From Alteromonas sp. CI.11.F.A3 (lineage in GTDB: Bacteria; Pseudomonadota; Gammaproteobacteria; Enterobacterales; Alteromonadaceae): 64,000 bases of DNA. Positions 28,787 to 37,726 of the stretch are shown here, one piece after another. Location of the stretch: positions 2,976,001 through 3,040,000 of the forward strand of contig NZ_CP136708.1 of NCBI RefSeq assembly GCF_032925565.1, in the 5' to 3' direction. The position numbers were made by a program, and so were the translations under genes. The notes beneath the pieces were generated by a model. That model did no database searches, was not told where the DNA came from, and saw only the letters and a list, made by a program, of their open reading frames with translations. Within the stretch, counting starts at the first letter, position 1. Each line of letters begins with the position of its first letter.

Positions 28787-30726
28787 AATTATCTACCCAA
28801 CTAAGCGTTAGCTTGCTCATTTTTTTACTGGCCGTGTTCGCCGGTTCTTTTTTTATTAACGTAAAAATGACCAAAGAATATGTGAATGAACAATTGGCTA
28901 CCCATGCACAAGACACCGCCACCTCTTTAGGTTTGGCTATGGCGCCTTATCTGTCACAAGAAAATGGCCAAGCAGTGGCCGAAACTATGGTAAATGCCAT
29001 ATTCGACAGAGGTTACTACCAAACAATTTCGTTAAAAGATGCCAATGGCGAAACGCTCATTATTAGGCAAAACCCGAATAAAATAGACACGGTACCGAAT
29101 TGGTTTACAGAAGCGGTGCATGTAACCCCTCCCGTAAAAGATACCGAGCTGAACGATGGCTGGACTATCGCAGGGCAGCTTTCGGTACAAAGTCACCCAG
29201 GGCTTGCTAATGAAAAGCTTTGGGATAGCATTACGCAAAGTGCACTTATGTTTTTTATTGCCTTTGTAATCGCCTACTTAGTGCTGTTGGTTATTATTCG
29301 TCAAATTACTAAACCTCTGGAAATAGTGACTGAAAAAATTGGCGATATTCAAAATCAAAAATTCTCAGAAATTGATTACCAACCGTTTACCAAAGAGTTT
29401 TCTTTTATCACGCTAGCCGTTAATAAGCTGTCTAGAGCAGTAGAAAGCATGTTTAAAGAACTAACTGCACGAGCTGAACAGTTTAAGGCCATTGCTTATG
29501 GCGACAGCCTAACAGGCCTTTCTAACAGAAATGCCTTCAATCGACACATGAACGCACTATTAAGTGGCACGGCTACGGTAGAAGAAGGTTATGTGGTTTT
29601 AGTTAGGTTAACGCAGCTAGCACGGGTAAATAACCTTCTTGGCGGTGCCGAAGGTGATGAATATGTAAGTGCGGCTGCAAAAAAACTGAAGCTGGCTGTA
29701 ATGCAATTTCCAGATAAAGTGACTTTATTTAGAGTGTCGGGTTCTGACTTTGCCTTACTTATGGAAGCAGTATCGCAACAAGAATGCGAAAAAAGACTGA
29801 AAAGCCTTAGCGATGAAATTAACAAAATAGATTTTCTTAAAGATGGTGACAAAACTGCCTGGATTGGTGCCGCTAAATATTCAAGTGAAAATAGCTTTTC
29901 CGAAGTGATGGAAAAAGCGGATAGCGCTCTGTTGGCAGCAACAAAGCTAGACAGAGGCTGGCAGTTTGCTTCAGAGCTAACGTACATACATAGCAATACT
30001 GAATGGCGCGAAAGGCTAAACAACATACTATTGCAGCAGTATGCCGACATTTTAATTCAGCCAATTTTTAGTACCGAAAACAAAGCGCCTTGTTATTACG
30101 AAGGGTTTGCGCGCTTTAAAGATATGTCTACCAATACAGATATACCCATGTCGCAGCTAATACCAGCATCGGAGCGACTTCACTTAATACCCCAAGTAGA
30201 TAGGCTTGTAACGTCTTTAGTGGTGAGTAAATTAATGGCATCGCCACATACTGTGGCAGTGAATATTGCTACTGCGTCAATTGCGAATGCCGACTTTTGC
30301 CAATGGCTAAGTGGTTACCTTATTGAAAACAAATCGTTATGCGATAGATTAGCCTTTGAGATTGAAGATTCAGCTATTATTTATTACCGTGAAGCAACCC
30401 TTAAATTTTGTGAAATGGTTAAACGTGCAGGATGCACCATTACTATTGAACATTTTGGCGACAATCTTGCATCATTAAGTGGGTTAAGGGCTATTCAGCC
30501 CGACTTTGTAAAAATATCCGGCAAATTGACCAAGGATATTCATGAAGACAAAGACAATCAGTTATTTGTTAGCAGCCTAGTAAGTATTGCTAATGGGTTA
30601 CAAATTAAGGTTATTGCTGAGCTGGTTGAAAGCGAACTTGAAAGTAATGCGCTTAATAAGCTGCAGGTTGTTTATCAGCAAGGCTATCACTTTGCTAAGC
30701 CTACAGCATGGCGTCTAGGGAAGTAA
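28783..30726 (+). CDS. lapD: LapD-type c-di-GMP receptor (degenerate GGDEF-EAL)
   Basis: A 647-residue inner-membrane receptor: TM1 (about 5-25), periplasmic output domain (26-150) with Trp127 near the LapG-contacting Trp of P. fluorescens LapD, TM2 (about 152-172), HAMP, then GGDEF and EAL domains. The GGDEF site reads VSGSDFAL and the EAL site reads YEGFARF, so both enzymes are predicted inactive; the EAL fold would bind c-di-GMP. High c-di-GMP lets LapD hold LapG and block proteolysis. I chose the ATG at 28783, which overlaps the lapG stop; upstream frame to 28666 lies inside lapG. Confidence 0.92.
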   Translation: MKLSTQLSVSLLIFLLAVFAGSFFINVKMTKEYVNEQLATHAQDTATSLGLAMAPYLSQENGQAVAETMVNAIFDRGYYQTISLKDANGETLIIRQNPNKIDTVPNWFTEAVHVTPPVKDTELNDGWTIAGQLSVQSHPGLANEKLWDSITQSALMFFIAFVIAYLVLLVIIRQITKPLEIVTEKIGDIQNQKFSEIDYQPFTKEFSFITLAVNKLSRAVESMFKELTARAEQFKAIAYGDSLTGLSNRNAFNRHMNALLSGTATVEEGYVVLVRLTQLARVNNLLGGAEGDEYVSAAAKKLKLAVMQFPDKVTLFRVSGSDFALLMEAVSQQECEKRLKSLSDEINKIDFLKDGDKTAWIGAAKYSSENSFSEVMEKADSALLAATKLDRGWQFASELTYIHSNTEWRERLNNILLQQYADILIQPIFSTENKAPCYYEGFARFKDMSTNTDIPMSQLIPASERLHLIPQVDRLVTSLVVSKLMASPHTVAVNIATASIANADFCQWLSGYLIENKSLCDRLAFEIEDSAIIYYREATLKFCEMVKRAGCTITIEHFGDNLASLSGLRAIQPDFVKISGKLTKDIHEDKDNQLFVSSLVSIANGLQIKVIAELVESELESNALNKLQVVYQQGYHFAKPTAWRLGK

Positions 30727-30803
30727 AAAGCTAAGACAAGGGGCGTTCATTTGGTATACAATACCTCATGTATGCAAACAGAATTTTTGAAGTAGGAACT
30801 ATT

Positions 30804-31382
30804 ATGCGTAATAGATTTATTTTTTCTTTAGTAATGAGTGTGCTTATTGCTATTTCGCCAGTAGCTATTGCGCAAGAAAGTGCAGGTAGCGTTCCAGGTT
30901 TGCAAATTAGAAACCAGTTATTAACCGTTATTGATAATGGTACTCCAGCTGAAGAAGCGTCGGTTACCGTTAGTAACGATGTGCTTGCGAATGGCAGTGT
31001 TGCTATTCCGGCTGAAAGCTTGCCTTTTTTACAGACTAACCAAGCTGCGTTTGAAAGCATGGTAGGTTTATTGGTAGATAACGCAACTGGGTTTGAATTA
31101 GCTATTGCTGGTTTTGGTGCATTACCAGAACAGTCATCAGAAGTGGTTACCATTGCGATGATTATGTTTCCAGAAGATGCCAACGAAATTTATAACGTTG
31201 CATTGCAAACGGGCGTAATTAGTGCCGAAGACGCATTGTTAGCTGCAATTAATGCAGGCATCGATACCTCTACCCTTACCGCTACTGCGGCGGGTGCTGC
31301 TGGCAACGACGTATCACCACTAGGTGTGGGCACAGGCGCTGCTGGTGCGGGCGGTGGCGATACTACTGTTTCAGCGAACTAA
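30804..31382 (+). CDS. Small secreted protein sharing a domain with the beta-helix lipoprotein
   Basis: A 192-residue exported protein with a clear signal peptide (FIFSLVMSVLIAISPVAIA, then QESAG). No known family recognised. Residues 122-173 align without gaps to residues 123-174 of the beta-helix lipoprotein at 13396 (by eye 16 identities in 52, including FP.D, AAI.AG.D and V.PL). The C-terminus is Gly/Ala-rich (GTGAAGAGGGDTT). It contains TAAG at residues 161-164, the same tetrapeptide as the LapA cleavage site. AGGA lies 6 nt before the ATG at 30804. The gene starts 77 nt after lapD and is probably in the same transcript, so it may be a LapG substrate or partner. Confidence 0.8.
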   Translation: MRNRFIFSLVMSVLIAISPVAIAQESAGSVPGLQIRNQLLTVIDNGTPAEEASVTVSNDVLANGSVAIPAESLPFLQTNQAAFESMVGLLVDNATGFELAIAGFGALPEQSSEVVTIAMIMFPEDANEIYNVALQTGVISAEDALLAAINAGIDTSTLTATAAGAAGNDVSPLGVGTGAAGAGGGDTTVSAN

Positions 31383-31445
31383 GTTATATTGTAATTAAAC
31401 TCTGTGTTAGCGATCGTTAGTGGTAGTAATAAATGGCGATATTAA

Positions 31446-32849
31446 ATGCTGAGTGTTAATAATAGAAAAACCGAAAAGCTTCTTTTCGGTTTTCTTTTAT
31501 TTACCCTTTTTTGGCTGCCTATCCCTTTAGGGGCCAATCGCCCATGGGCTTGGGCCCTTATGCAAATTTCTATTTTTTGTATAAGCGCATCATTAATGGC
31601 CTTTCACTTTCGCACCGTTACTGTTGTAGTTCGCCAATATCGTGTTTTCGTTCTGCTATGGGTTTTGTTTCTTGCTTGGCAGCTACTAAACTTAATTCCC
31701 CTGCCCGCTTCACTTGTTTCCAGCCTACGACCAGAAAAGCTATTACCCGAATACGCAAATGTACCAACTGGTGCTAGTTGGTTACCGCTTAGTTTTGATG
31801 TAGGCCAAAGCCAAATTGTTTTTTTGAAATCGCTTTGCTATTGCTTGTTGTTTTTCAGTGTATTGGCATTGGTACGCTCTACATCACGGCTGAAATTTGT
31901 ATTAATAACCATTAGCGCAAGTGGCATATTTCAGGCCATTTATGGGTCGCTTGAGGTGTTATCAGGTATTGAGTACAGCTTAGTGTTTAAGCAATCTGTT
32001 ACCCACATTGCTACCGGCAGTTTTATTTACAAAAACCATTTTGCTAATTACTTATTGCTTTCTTTAAGCGCGGCACTAGGCTATTTAATAGCGAGTTTAG
32101 GGGAAGACGATGGCTTGTCTAAAAGAGAAAGATTGCGGCGGTGGCTAAAGTTTTGGTTAGGTAATAAAGTGCTGTTTCGTATTGGTATTATTATTATGGT
32201 TATTGCATTAGTAATGTCGCGTTCAAGAATGGGGAATACGGCATTTTTTGTTAGCATGACTATAACCGCAGCCCTAGGTTTGTGGTATTTCAAGCCTAGA
32301 CAAAAAAGCTATGTAGCCTTGTTTATAAGCATGCTCGTTATCGACATTATGATTGTAAGTAGTGTATTTGGTTTAAACGAAGTGAAGCAACGCCTTGAAC
32401 AAACCGATTTAACCAATGAGAGCCGAGACGAAGTAGTTACCGACGTACTGCCCTTGTTAACGGAATACCCGCTAATAGGTACAGGTGGGGGAACCTTCTA
32501 TACCGTTTACCCTCAATTTCAAAGTGAGAGTATTCAGCACTTTTACGATCATGCTCATAATGAATACTTACAGTTTAGTATTGAATTTGGCGTTATTGGC
32601 GCACTGTTTATGGGCGTATTTGTACTGTGTTGCGGCATAAATGCATTCAATGCTTTTCAGCAACGCCACCACCCTCTGCCACGTGGAGCGGCATTTGCGT
32701 GTTTCATGGCTATTATTGGTATGGCCATACACAGTAGCGTAGACTTTCCCTTACAGGCTCCAGCTAACAGTGCGATATTTATTACGTTGCTGGCATTAGG
32801 GGCAATGAGTAATCGTATTCGGGTTCGTAAATCAACATCGCGCAAATGA
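31446..32849 (+). CDS. O-antigen ligase/Wzy_C family membrane protein
   Basis: A 467-residue protein with about 11-12 membrane segments. The N-terminal PIPLGANRPWAWA is typical of this branch. The large periplasmic loop (about residues 315-375) contains LTEYPLIGTGGGTFYTVYPQF and the hallmark YDHAHNEYLQFSIEFG (His-Asn-Glu), followed by HSSVDFPLQAPANS. Family members polymerise EPS repeats or ligate polymers to an acceptor. It is the second Wzy-type protein in the locus; being among the conserved core genes it may be the main polymerase. Weak ribosome-binding site. Confidence 0.85.
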   Translation: MLSVNNRKTEKLLFGFLLFTLFWLPIPLGANRPWAWALMQISIFCISASLMAFHFRTVTVVVRQYRVFVLLWVLFLAWQLLNLIPLPASLVSSLRPEKLLPEYANVPTGASWLPLSFDVGQSQIVFLKSLCYCLLFFSVLALVRSTSRLKFVLITISASGIFQAIYGSLEVLSGIEYSLVFKQSVTHIATGSFIYKNHFANYLLLSLSAALGYLIASLGEDDGLSKRERLRRWLKFWLGNKVLFRIGIIIMVIALVMSRSRMGNTAFFVSMTITAALGLWYFKPRQKSYVALFISMLVIDIMIVSSVFGLNEVKQRLEQTDLTNESRDEVVTDVLPLLTEYPLIGTGGGTFYTVYPQFQSESIQHFYDHAHNEYLQFSIEFGVIGALFMGVFVLCCGINAFNAFQQRHHPLPRGAAFACFMAIIGMAIHSSVDFPLQAPANSAIFITLLALGAMSNRIRVRKSTSRK

Positions 32850-32936
32850 ACCTCATATAATTAGGATGCTGCTCAAGCGCCTAATTAAGGGCTTATTTAT
32901 GCATATACTTATTAATAACATTATGGATAGTGCAAC

Positions 32937-33347
32937 GTGGTTTTAAAAGTTAATCACCCCATTCAGGAAGAACCCAACGTTAAGCATATGCTAGAAAGAA
33001 TGCCCAAGCATGTGGCTAACTCTTTTAGTGAAGAACAGTTAACCCATATTAATACCGCATTAGCAGGCAGGCGTTGGGGTAAGCATAAATTAGATTTAAG
33101 GGGTACCCTTGGTATTGGCCACAGCCGTTTTTATTTTGTACTTTTAGGTGGCAAAGATAAACGTGACCCTTCACGTATTGAAAGTAAAATTGGCCAACTT
33201 ACTTTGGCGTTTGGTTTCACCCTATTTATTCTATTCTCGCTACTAGTAGGTATGGTTTTGCTGTACATATTAAAATCGTGGCTAGGCATTAATTTGTTTG
33301 AGAGCTTTTCGCTGGGATTGTGGGATTGGTTTAAAGCTACGTTTTAA
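32937..33347 (+). CDS. Small hypothetical protein with C-terminal membrane segment
   Basis: A 136-residue protein starting at GTG (32937). The N-terminal half is soluble and charged (HPIQEEPNVKHMLERMPKHVANSFSEEQL, WGKHKLDLRGTLGIG). One strong hydrophobic segment (about residues 88-112, FGFTLFILFSLLVGMVLLYI) anchors it in the membrane with a short amphipathic tail. Not recognised as a named family. It follows the Wzy_C gene by 87 nt, so a role in EPS assembly is plausible but unproven. The start is uncertain because the ribosome-binding site is weak. Confidence 0.7.
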   Translation: MVLKVNHPIQEEPNVKHMLERMPKHVANSFSEEQLTHINTALAGRRWGKHKLDLRGTLGIGHSRFYFVLLGGKDKRDPSRIESKIGQLTLAFGFTLFILFSLLVGMVLLYILKSWLGINLFESFSLGLWDWFKATF

Positions 33348-33459
33348 GCAAAGGCATTATAAAGATAGTTTACACATGGCTATGCAAAGCTAATGAAAAT
33401 GCTAGTAACGGCATGCTTCTACCGGTAAGTCCAACGGTAATAAATGAACCTAAATACTG

Positions 33460-34209
33460 CTAGTGGTACGTGATGCAGTTGGGAATGCGTTTTCTTACCG
33501 GGTAAGAAGCCAAGCGCATCCATCTGCATGCGGGCTCTTCTGCGCTGTATTTAACTATACTTTGAACAATTGCTTCTCTGCTATGGGGGTTTGCCAACCC
33601 TAATTTCATATGATGTTTTAATGGTTGAATAACGTTAATGTATTCAGGCGATCGTGCCGAAAAATTGGCTAAGCCATATTCCACTATAAATTTGTGTACT
33701 ACGGCGTCTTGTGGGCCTGACTGAGCCGCTTTATTCATATATTGATAGAAAGTATCGTCTACTTCATTAAGCTTCCATTTAACCGACGCTAAGCCTATCC
33801 AACTAGCTGGCCAGAGTGGCCGTAGCGATAAACTCTGCTGGTAATTGGTAAAGGCCAGTTTCAAACTATTCGTTTTGTCACTTTCAGTAGCGCTTTGAGC
33901 CGCACTTTGAGAAACAAAGGCTTGCCACTCATAAAGCTGCCCACGCATTTGATAATACAATGCGTTATTTGGAAACATGGAAATAGCAGAATCTATTTTG
34001 GTGATAGCATCGCTTACTTTACTTTGTGTAACCAGCTCAGGTTTACTTTGCCATGCTTCTAACTGGTTGTTTACACGATAGTAATAGTTTCCCGATACGA
34101 AAAACTGAGCACTCCATATTACGCCCCAGGCGGCGGTAATAAAAAACACGGTACGCACAACACGTTTTATCAATAATTGATTGTTGTTGTATACGTTAGA
34201 TAAGGTCAC
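33460..34209 (-). CDS. VpsP-like polysaccharide biosynthesis protein
   Basis: A 249-residue protein with one N-terminal membrane segment (residues 16-36, VVRTVFFITAAWGVIWSAQFFV) and a periplasmic helical body with TPR-like repeats (ISMFPNNALYYQMRGQLYEWQAF, YQQSLSLRPLWPASWIGLASVKW). It resembles VpsP-type proteins of Vibrio-like EPS clusters. Its start overlaps the CpsB-type phosphatase gene by 14 nt, so it is the last gene of the minus-strand barrel-wza-wzc-phosphatase unit. Probably an assembly or scaffolding factor; the assignment is by resemblance and position. Confidence 0.65.
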   Translation of the reverse strand: MTLSNVYNNNQLLIKRVVRTVFFITAAWGVIWSAQFFVSGNYYYRVNNQLEAWQSKPELVTQSKVSDAITKIDSAISMFPNNALYYQMRGQLYEWQAFVSQSAAQSATESDKTNSLKLAFTNYQQSLSLRPLWPASWIGLASVKWKLNEVDDTFYQYMNKAAQSGPQDAVVHKFIVEYGLANFSARSPEYINVIQPLKHHMKLGLANPHSREAIVQSIVKYSAEEPACRWMRLASYPVRKRIPNCITYH

Positions 34210-34924
34210 TACTTGCCCCTACTATCTTACCCGGTGTAGTGACGAAAACTTGCTGGGCGTAGGCCGCGTCTACCGCCGATACCACTGCAAATGCTTCGCC
34301 CATATCGTTAGGTCTACGAACAGTATCGTGGGTATCAGAAGCCACTACATGAAAACTTTTATTGGCAAGTAGTGTTAGCGCAAAGTTCTGCACTGGCTCA
34401 CTGAATCGGCCTGTAAGTGCGCCAGCCGTTACTTGAAACCAGCACCCTATGCGCTGCAACCACTCAAATTTGTGTTGCTCACGTAGTAGCTCTCGGTTTC
34501 GCTCTGGGTGTGCAATAAGCGGCTGTACGTTGTTTTTCAATAACCACTTAATTAGCGGTTCTAGCCCCGAAGGTATATGACTATGAGGCATTTCAAGCAG
34601 CATCACCTTTTTGCCATCAATATCACCTAAAAACGGAACGGCGTTTTGCTTTATCCAAATAGGAATGTGTTCTGACACGCGAAGCTCTGCCGCGTAAGAC
34701 AATTTAAGAGGAATATGTTGGCGTTGAAGTTCTAGCACCAGTTCATTGTACGCGTTTTCAATAATAGCAGGGGTATTATCGAAAAAGCCGGGGTGAATAT
34801 GAGGGGTACAAACTAAGTGCGTAACACCGCACTCAAGCGTTTGTTTGGCCATGTCAATCGACATGGCCATGGTTCTGGCACCATCATCAATACCAGGTAA
34901 TATATGACTGTGAAGGTCTATCAA
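34196..34924 (-). CDS. CpsB/CapC-type PHP-family tyrosine phosphatase
   Basis: A 242-residue metal-dependent phosphatase of the PHP family (CpsB/YwqE). Metal-binding motifs are visible: MIDLHSHILPGIDDG at the start, CTPHIHP, LLEMPHS, LIAHPERN and VVASDTHD. It would dephosphorylate the C-terminal tyrosines of the Wzc kinase encoded 8 nt upstream, controlling chain length and export. It replaces the low-molecular-weight Wzb phosphatase of enteric systems. Confidence 0.92.
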   Translation of the reverse strand: MIDLHSHILPGIDDGARTMAMSIDMAKQTLECGVTHLVCTPHIHPGFFDNTPAIIENAYNELVLELQRQHIPLKLSYAAELRVSEHIPIWIKQNAVPFLGDIDGKKVMLLEMPHSHIPSGLEPLIKWLLKNNVQPLIAHPERNRELLREQHKFEWLQRIGCWFQVTAGALTGRFSEPVQNFALTLLANKSFHVVASDTHDTVRRPNDMGEAFAVVSAVDAAYAQQVFVTTPGKIVGASSDLI

Positions 34925-34931
34925 TTAATTT

Positions 34932-37148
34932 TTAGCTGTCCTTATGACTAGTATAATCATACTGATCATAAAACCCGCCGTACCTCTGTGCTACATCAGA
35001 CTTTCGTAAGTCTACTTGATTTAGCACTACCCCATCAAGGCGATGTCCAACTTGTAAGAAACGAGACAACCCAGTATTGATCACTTTCTCGCTAGTACTG
35101 TCGGCGCGCACTACATAAATAATAGAGTCGCACGAGTTAGCAATAACCATTGAATCACTTACTGCTTGGGTAGGCGCAGTATCAACTACCACATATTTAT
35201 ATTGGGTTTTTAATTCTTTAATTAATGCATCGAACCCTTTATCGGCAAGAAGCTCTTGTGGGTTAGAAGGTATGGTACCGGCAGAAAGAATATCAATATT
35301 CGCCTGCTCATCACGCACCAAGCATTCATCAAAACTGTGGGTTTTAAGAATAAGGTTAGCCACACCGGGTTGGTAATTAGGAATATTAAATTGCTTACCA
35401 ATGCTCGGGCGGCGTAAATCAGCATCTATCAATATGGTCTTATCTAATTGCCCTAACGCGAACGCAAGGTTAATAGATACGGTAGTTTTACCTTCTTTAG
35501 GCACGCTAGAGGTAACCATAATAGCTTGGTTGTCTTTATCTAAATTCAATAACGACAAACTAGTACGTAAGGTTCTAACCGACTCGGCAAACTGATGTTT
35601 TTTACCATCAAAATAAGTACGAATAGGTAAATTGGTTTTCTTCTTATGGGCCAACCATGGAATTAACCCCAACATACGCTGGCCTAATTTACGTTCTACG
35701 TCTTCTACAGAACGGATACCGCTATTTAGCGTTTCCATGGTAATAGCTAAAAACACGCCAAAACCAATACTGAATACGAAAGCCGCACCAATCAAAAGCT
35801 TTTTATTCGGCTCAGAAGGTTTAGATGGAACAACTGCGCTATCTAACACTCTAGCGTTAGCTGATTCAAAACCACCCAACTCATCGGTTTCTTTCAATCG
35901 AGTAAAGAACGAATTATACAGTTGCTGGTTAATATCAACATCACGCTGAAGTGCTTTGCGCTCATTATCTAACGCAGATAAGCCACGGAATTCTGCTTTC
36001 GCTACTTCTACTTCTTGCTTCAGCTGCGCTACGCGCTGTTCTGAAACTTGATACTGGGTAGTAATACTAGAAATAAGGTCGCGAGTTTGCGTATTTAAGG
36101 TTTCACGAATTGAAGAAAGCTCGGCATTTGCCGCAATCATTTTCGGGTGTTTAGGGCCGTACACTTTGCTAAGTTCAGACACGCGAGTCATGGCTTTGGC
36201 TTCGTCGCGGCGCACCCCTTGAATGGTAGGGTGATTTAGTACTTCTGGTAACCGTGCAATGTCTTCAAGGGTAACATTGTTACGCGTTTGTCTGTATATA
36301 ACTGCATTTAATTTAAGTGCAGTTTGTGCATCAAGCAATTGTGAACTCAAACGCTCTAGTTCGTCAGCAGCAAGGCCAACTACACCGTCTATATTCACCA
36401 CTTGGTTACGCTCATAAAATTGCGCCAAGTTCTTTTCAGCAATATCTAACTTGTCTTTCAAACCTTCTAAGCTTTCAGTAAGAAACGACGTTGCTTTTGC
36501 TGTCATGTCTAGTTTAGCTTGAAGGTAGTTTTCAATGTATACATCGGCAATAGTATCGGCAATTTCCGCCGACAACGAAGCAGATTCAGTGGTTACTGAA
36601 ATCTTCATTACCTGCGTGTTGTCTACCATACTAACTTCTACGGCGCGCATTAACCTGAACACGGCCGAACGTTTTTTTGCTGCGATAATTTGTGCTTCGG
36701 TACGCTCTACTACTTCTTTTTGAGGAAGAAATGGCAGCATATCTTTCGCACTAGCAAGAAGCGAATCTACGATACCAGGGCCTTCTTTAGGCGGCATGAA
36801 TTTATCGTTTAAGTGTAAGTTCATGCCCTCTACGGTGCGTTCTGCTATTTGGCGCGAGCGTAGTATTTCGTATTGGGTTTGCATGTAATCTTTACGCTTA
36901 GTATCTAAGCCATACACTTCTTCAATTGACACCACATTTGCGTTTTCGGAATCGACTAATATGGTAGTAGACGACGTGTACAGTGGCGTCATACGCATTA
37001 CCAGCAAAGCCACCAATATGGTAAACGCAATGGCTAATGAAACTATACGGAAAGCGTAGCGTTTCAGAATTCCAAGGTAGTGTGCAATATCGATAGTTTC
37101 GCTATCTAACACACCGTGATTAACATCATCCCTATTAATTACTGCCAT
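34932..37148 (-). CDS. wzc: Wzc-type chain-length regulator and BY-kinase
   Basis: A 738-residue inner-membrane polysaccharide co-polymerase with autokinase. TM1 is at about 33-51, the periplasmic Wzz domain with coiled coils spans about 55-450, TM2 about 452-472, and the cytoplasmic BY-kinase follows: Walker A VTSSVPKEGKTT (545-556), Walker A' TILIDADLRRPSIG and Walker B YVVVDTAP. The C-terminal tyrosine cluster is short (YGGFYDQYDY). It partners with the Wza-type exporter and the CpsB-like phosphatase, both adjacent. Start ATG at 37148. Confidence 0.95.
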   Translation of the reverse strand: MAVINRDDVNHGVLDSETIDIAHYLGILKRYAFRIVSLAIAFTILVALLVMRMTPLYTSSTTILVDSENANVVSIEEVYGLDTKRKDYMQTQYEILRSRQIAERTVEGMNLHLNDKFMPPKEGPGIVDSLLASAKDMLPFLPQKEVVERTEAQIIAAKKRSAVFRLMRAVEVSMVDNTQVMKISVTTESASLSAEIADTIADVYIENYLQAKLDMTAKATSFLTESLEGLKDKLDIAEKNLAQFYERNQVVNIDGVVGLAADELERLSSQLLDAQTALKLNAVIYRQTRNNVTLEDIARLPEVLNHPTIQGVRRDEAKAMTRVSELSKVYGPKHPKMIAANAELSSIRETLNTQTRDLISSITTQYQVSEQRVAQLKQEVEVAKAEFRGLSALDNERKALQRDVDINQQLYNSFFTRLKETDELGGFESANARVLDSAVVPSKPSEPNKKLLIGAAFVFSIGFGVFLAITMETLNSGIRSVEDVERKLGQRMLGLIPWLAHKKKTNLPIRTYFDGKKHQFAESVRTLRTSLSLLNLDKDNQAIMVTSSVPKEGKTTVSINLAFALGQLDKTILIDADLRRPSIGKQFNIPNYQPGVANLILKTHSFDECLVRDEQANIDILSAGTIPSNPQELLADKGFDALIKELKTQYKYVVVDTAPTQAVSDSMVIANSCDSIIYVVRADSTSEKVINTGLSRFLQVGHRLDGVVLNQVDLRKSDVAQRYGGFYDQYDYTSHKDS

Positions 37149-37177
37149 GTTGTTTTTATATCCTGAAATTCTGTTAA

Positions 37178-37726
37178 TTAGAAAAAGCGTTGATTTACGG
37201 TAATGATGTCACCGGGCTGAATCATATCGCTTACCGTAACGGTAAAACTGCGTGATGTGCCATCTTTTTCTCGAACTATAGTTATTTTGTCTCTTGCTGC
37301 TCGTTCGGTATAACCGCCAGCTAACGCAGCGGCTTTATTAACCGACAAACCAGGCTGATAAGGGTAACCACCTGGGCGTTTAACCTCACCGTCTATAAAG
37401 AAGGGGCGGTAGTCAATAATCGTCACCGACACTGAAGGGTTTACTAAATAATCCCCTTTTAAGCCTTCATAAATAAGCTGTTCTACTTCGCCTAAGGTTA
37501 AGCCTACTAATTTTACTTCACCCATAAACGGGTAGTTAATAGTGCCAACATCGGGCAAACGTACTTCCATCGATAAATCGTCTTGCCCAAATACGTTAAT
37601 ACTTACTCTGTCACCTGAGCCCAATTGATAGCGGCTCATACTCAAATTACCTTCTTGTGCTATAGCATTGAACGACATCACTACAACAAAAAGGAATGCG
37701 AAAATACTGTTTACACGTTGCTTCAC
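37178..37726 (-). CDS. wza: Wza-type polysaccharide export protein (short form)
   Basis: A 182-residue exported protein with signal peptide (residues 1-23), Poly_export domain (YQLGSGDRVSINVFGQDDLS to VNPSVSVTI) and one SLBB domain (FFIDGEVKRPGGYPYQPGLSVNKAAALAGG). It is about half the length of E. coli Wza, with no lipobox Cys and no C-terminal amphipathic helix to span the outer membrane. It therefore belongs to the short OPX proteins that need a separate outer-membrane barrel, probably the product of the overlapping upstream gene (4-nt overlap). Confidence 0.92.
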   Translation of the reverse strand: MKQRVNSIFAFLFVVVMSFNAIAQEGNLSMSRYQLGSGDRVSINVFGQDDLSMEVRLPDVGTINYPFMGEVKLVGLTLGEVEQLIYEGLKGDYLVNPSVSVTIIDYRPFFIDGEVKRPGGYPYQPGLSVNKAAALAGGYTERAARDKITIVREKDGTSRSFTVTVSDMIQPGDIITVNQRFF

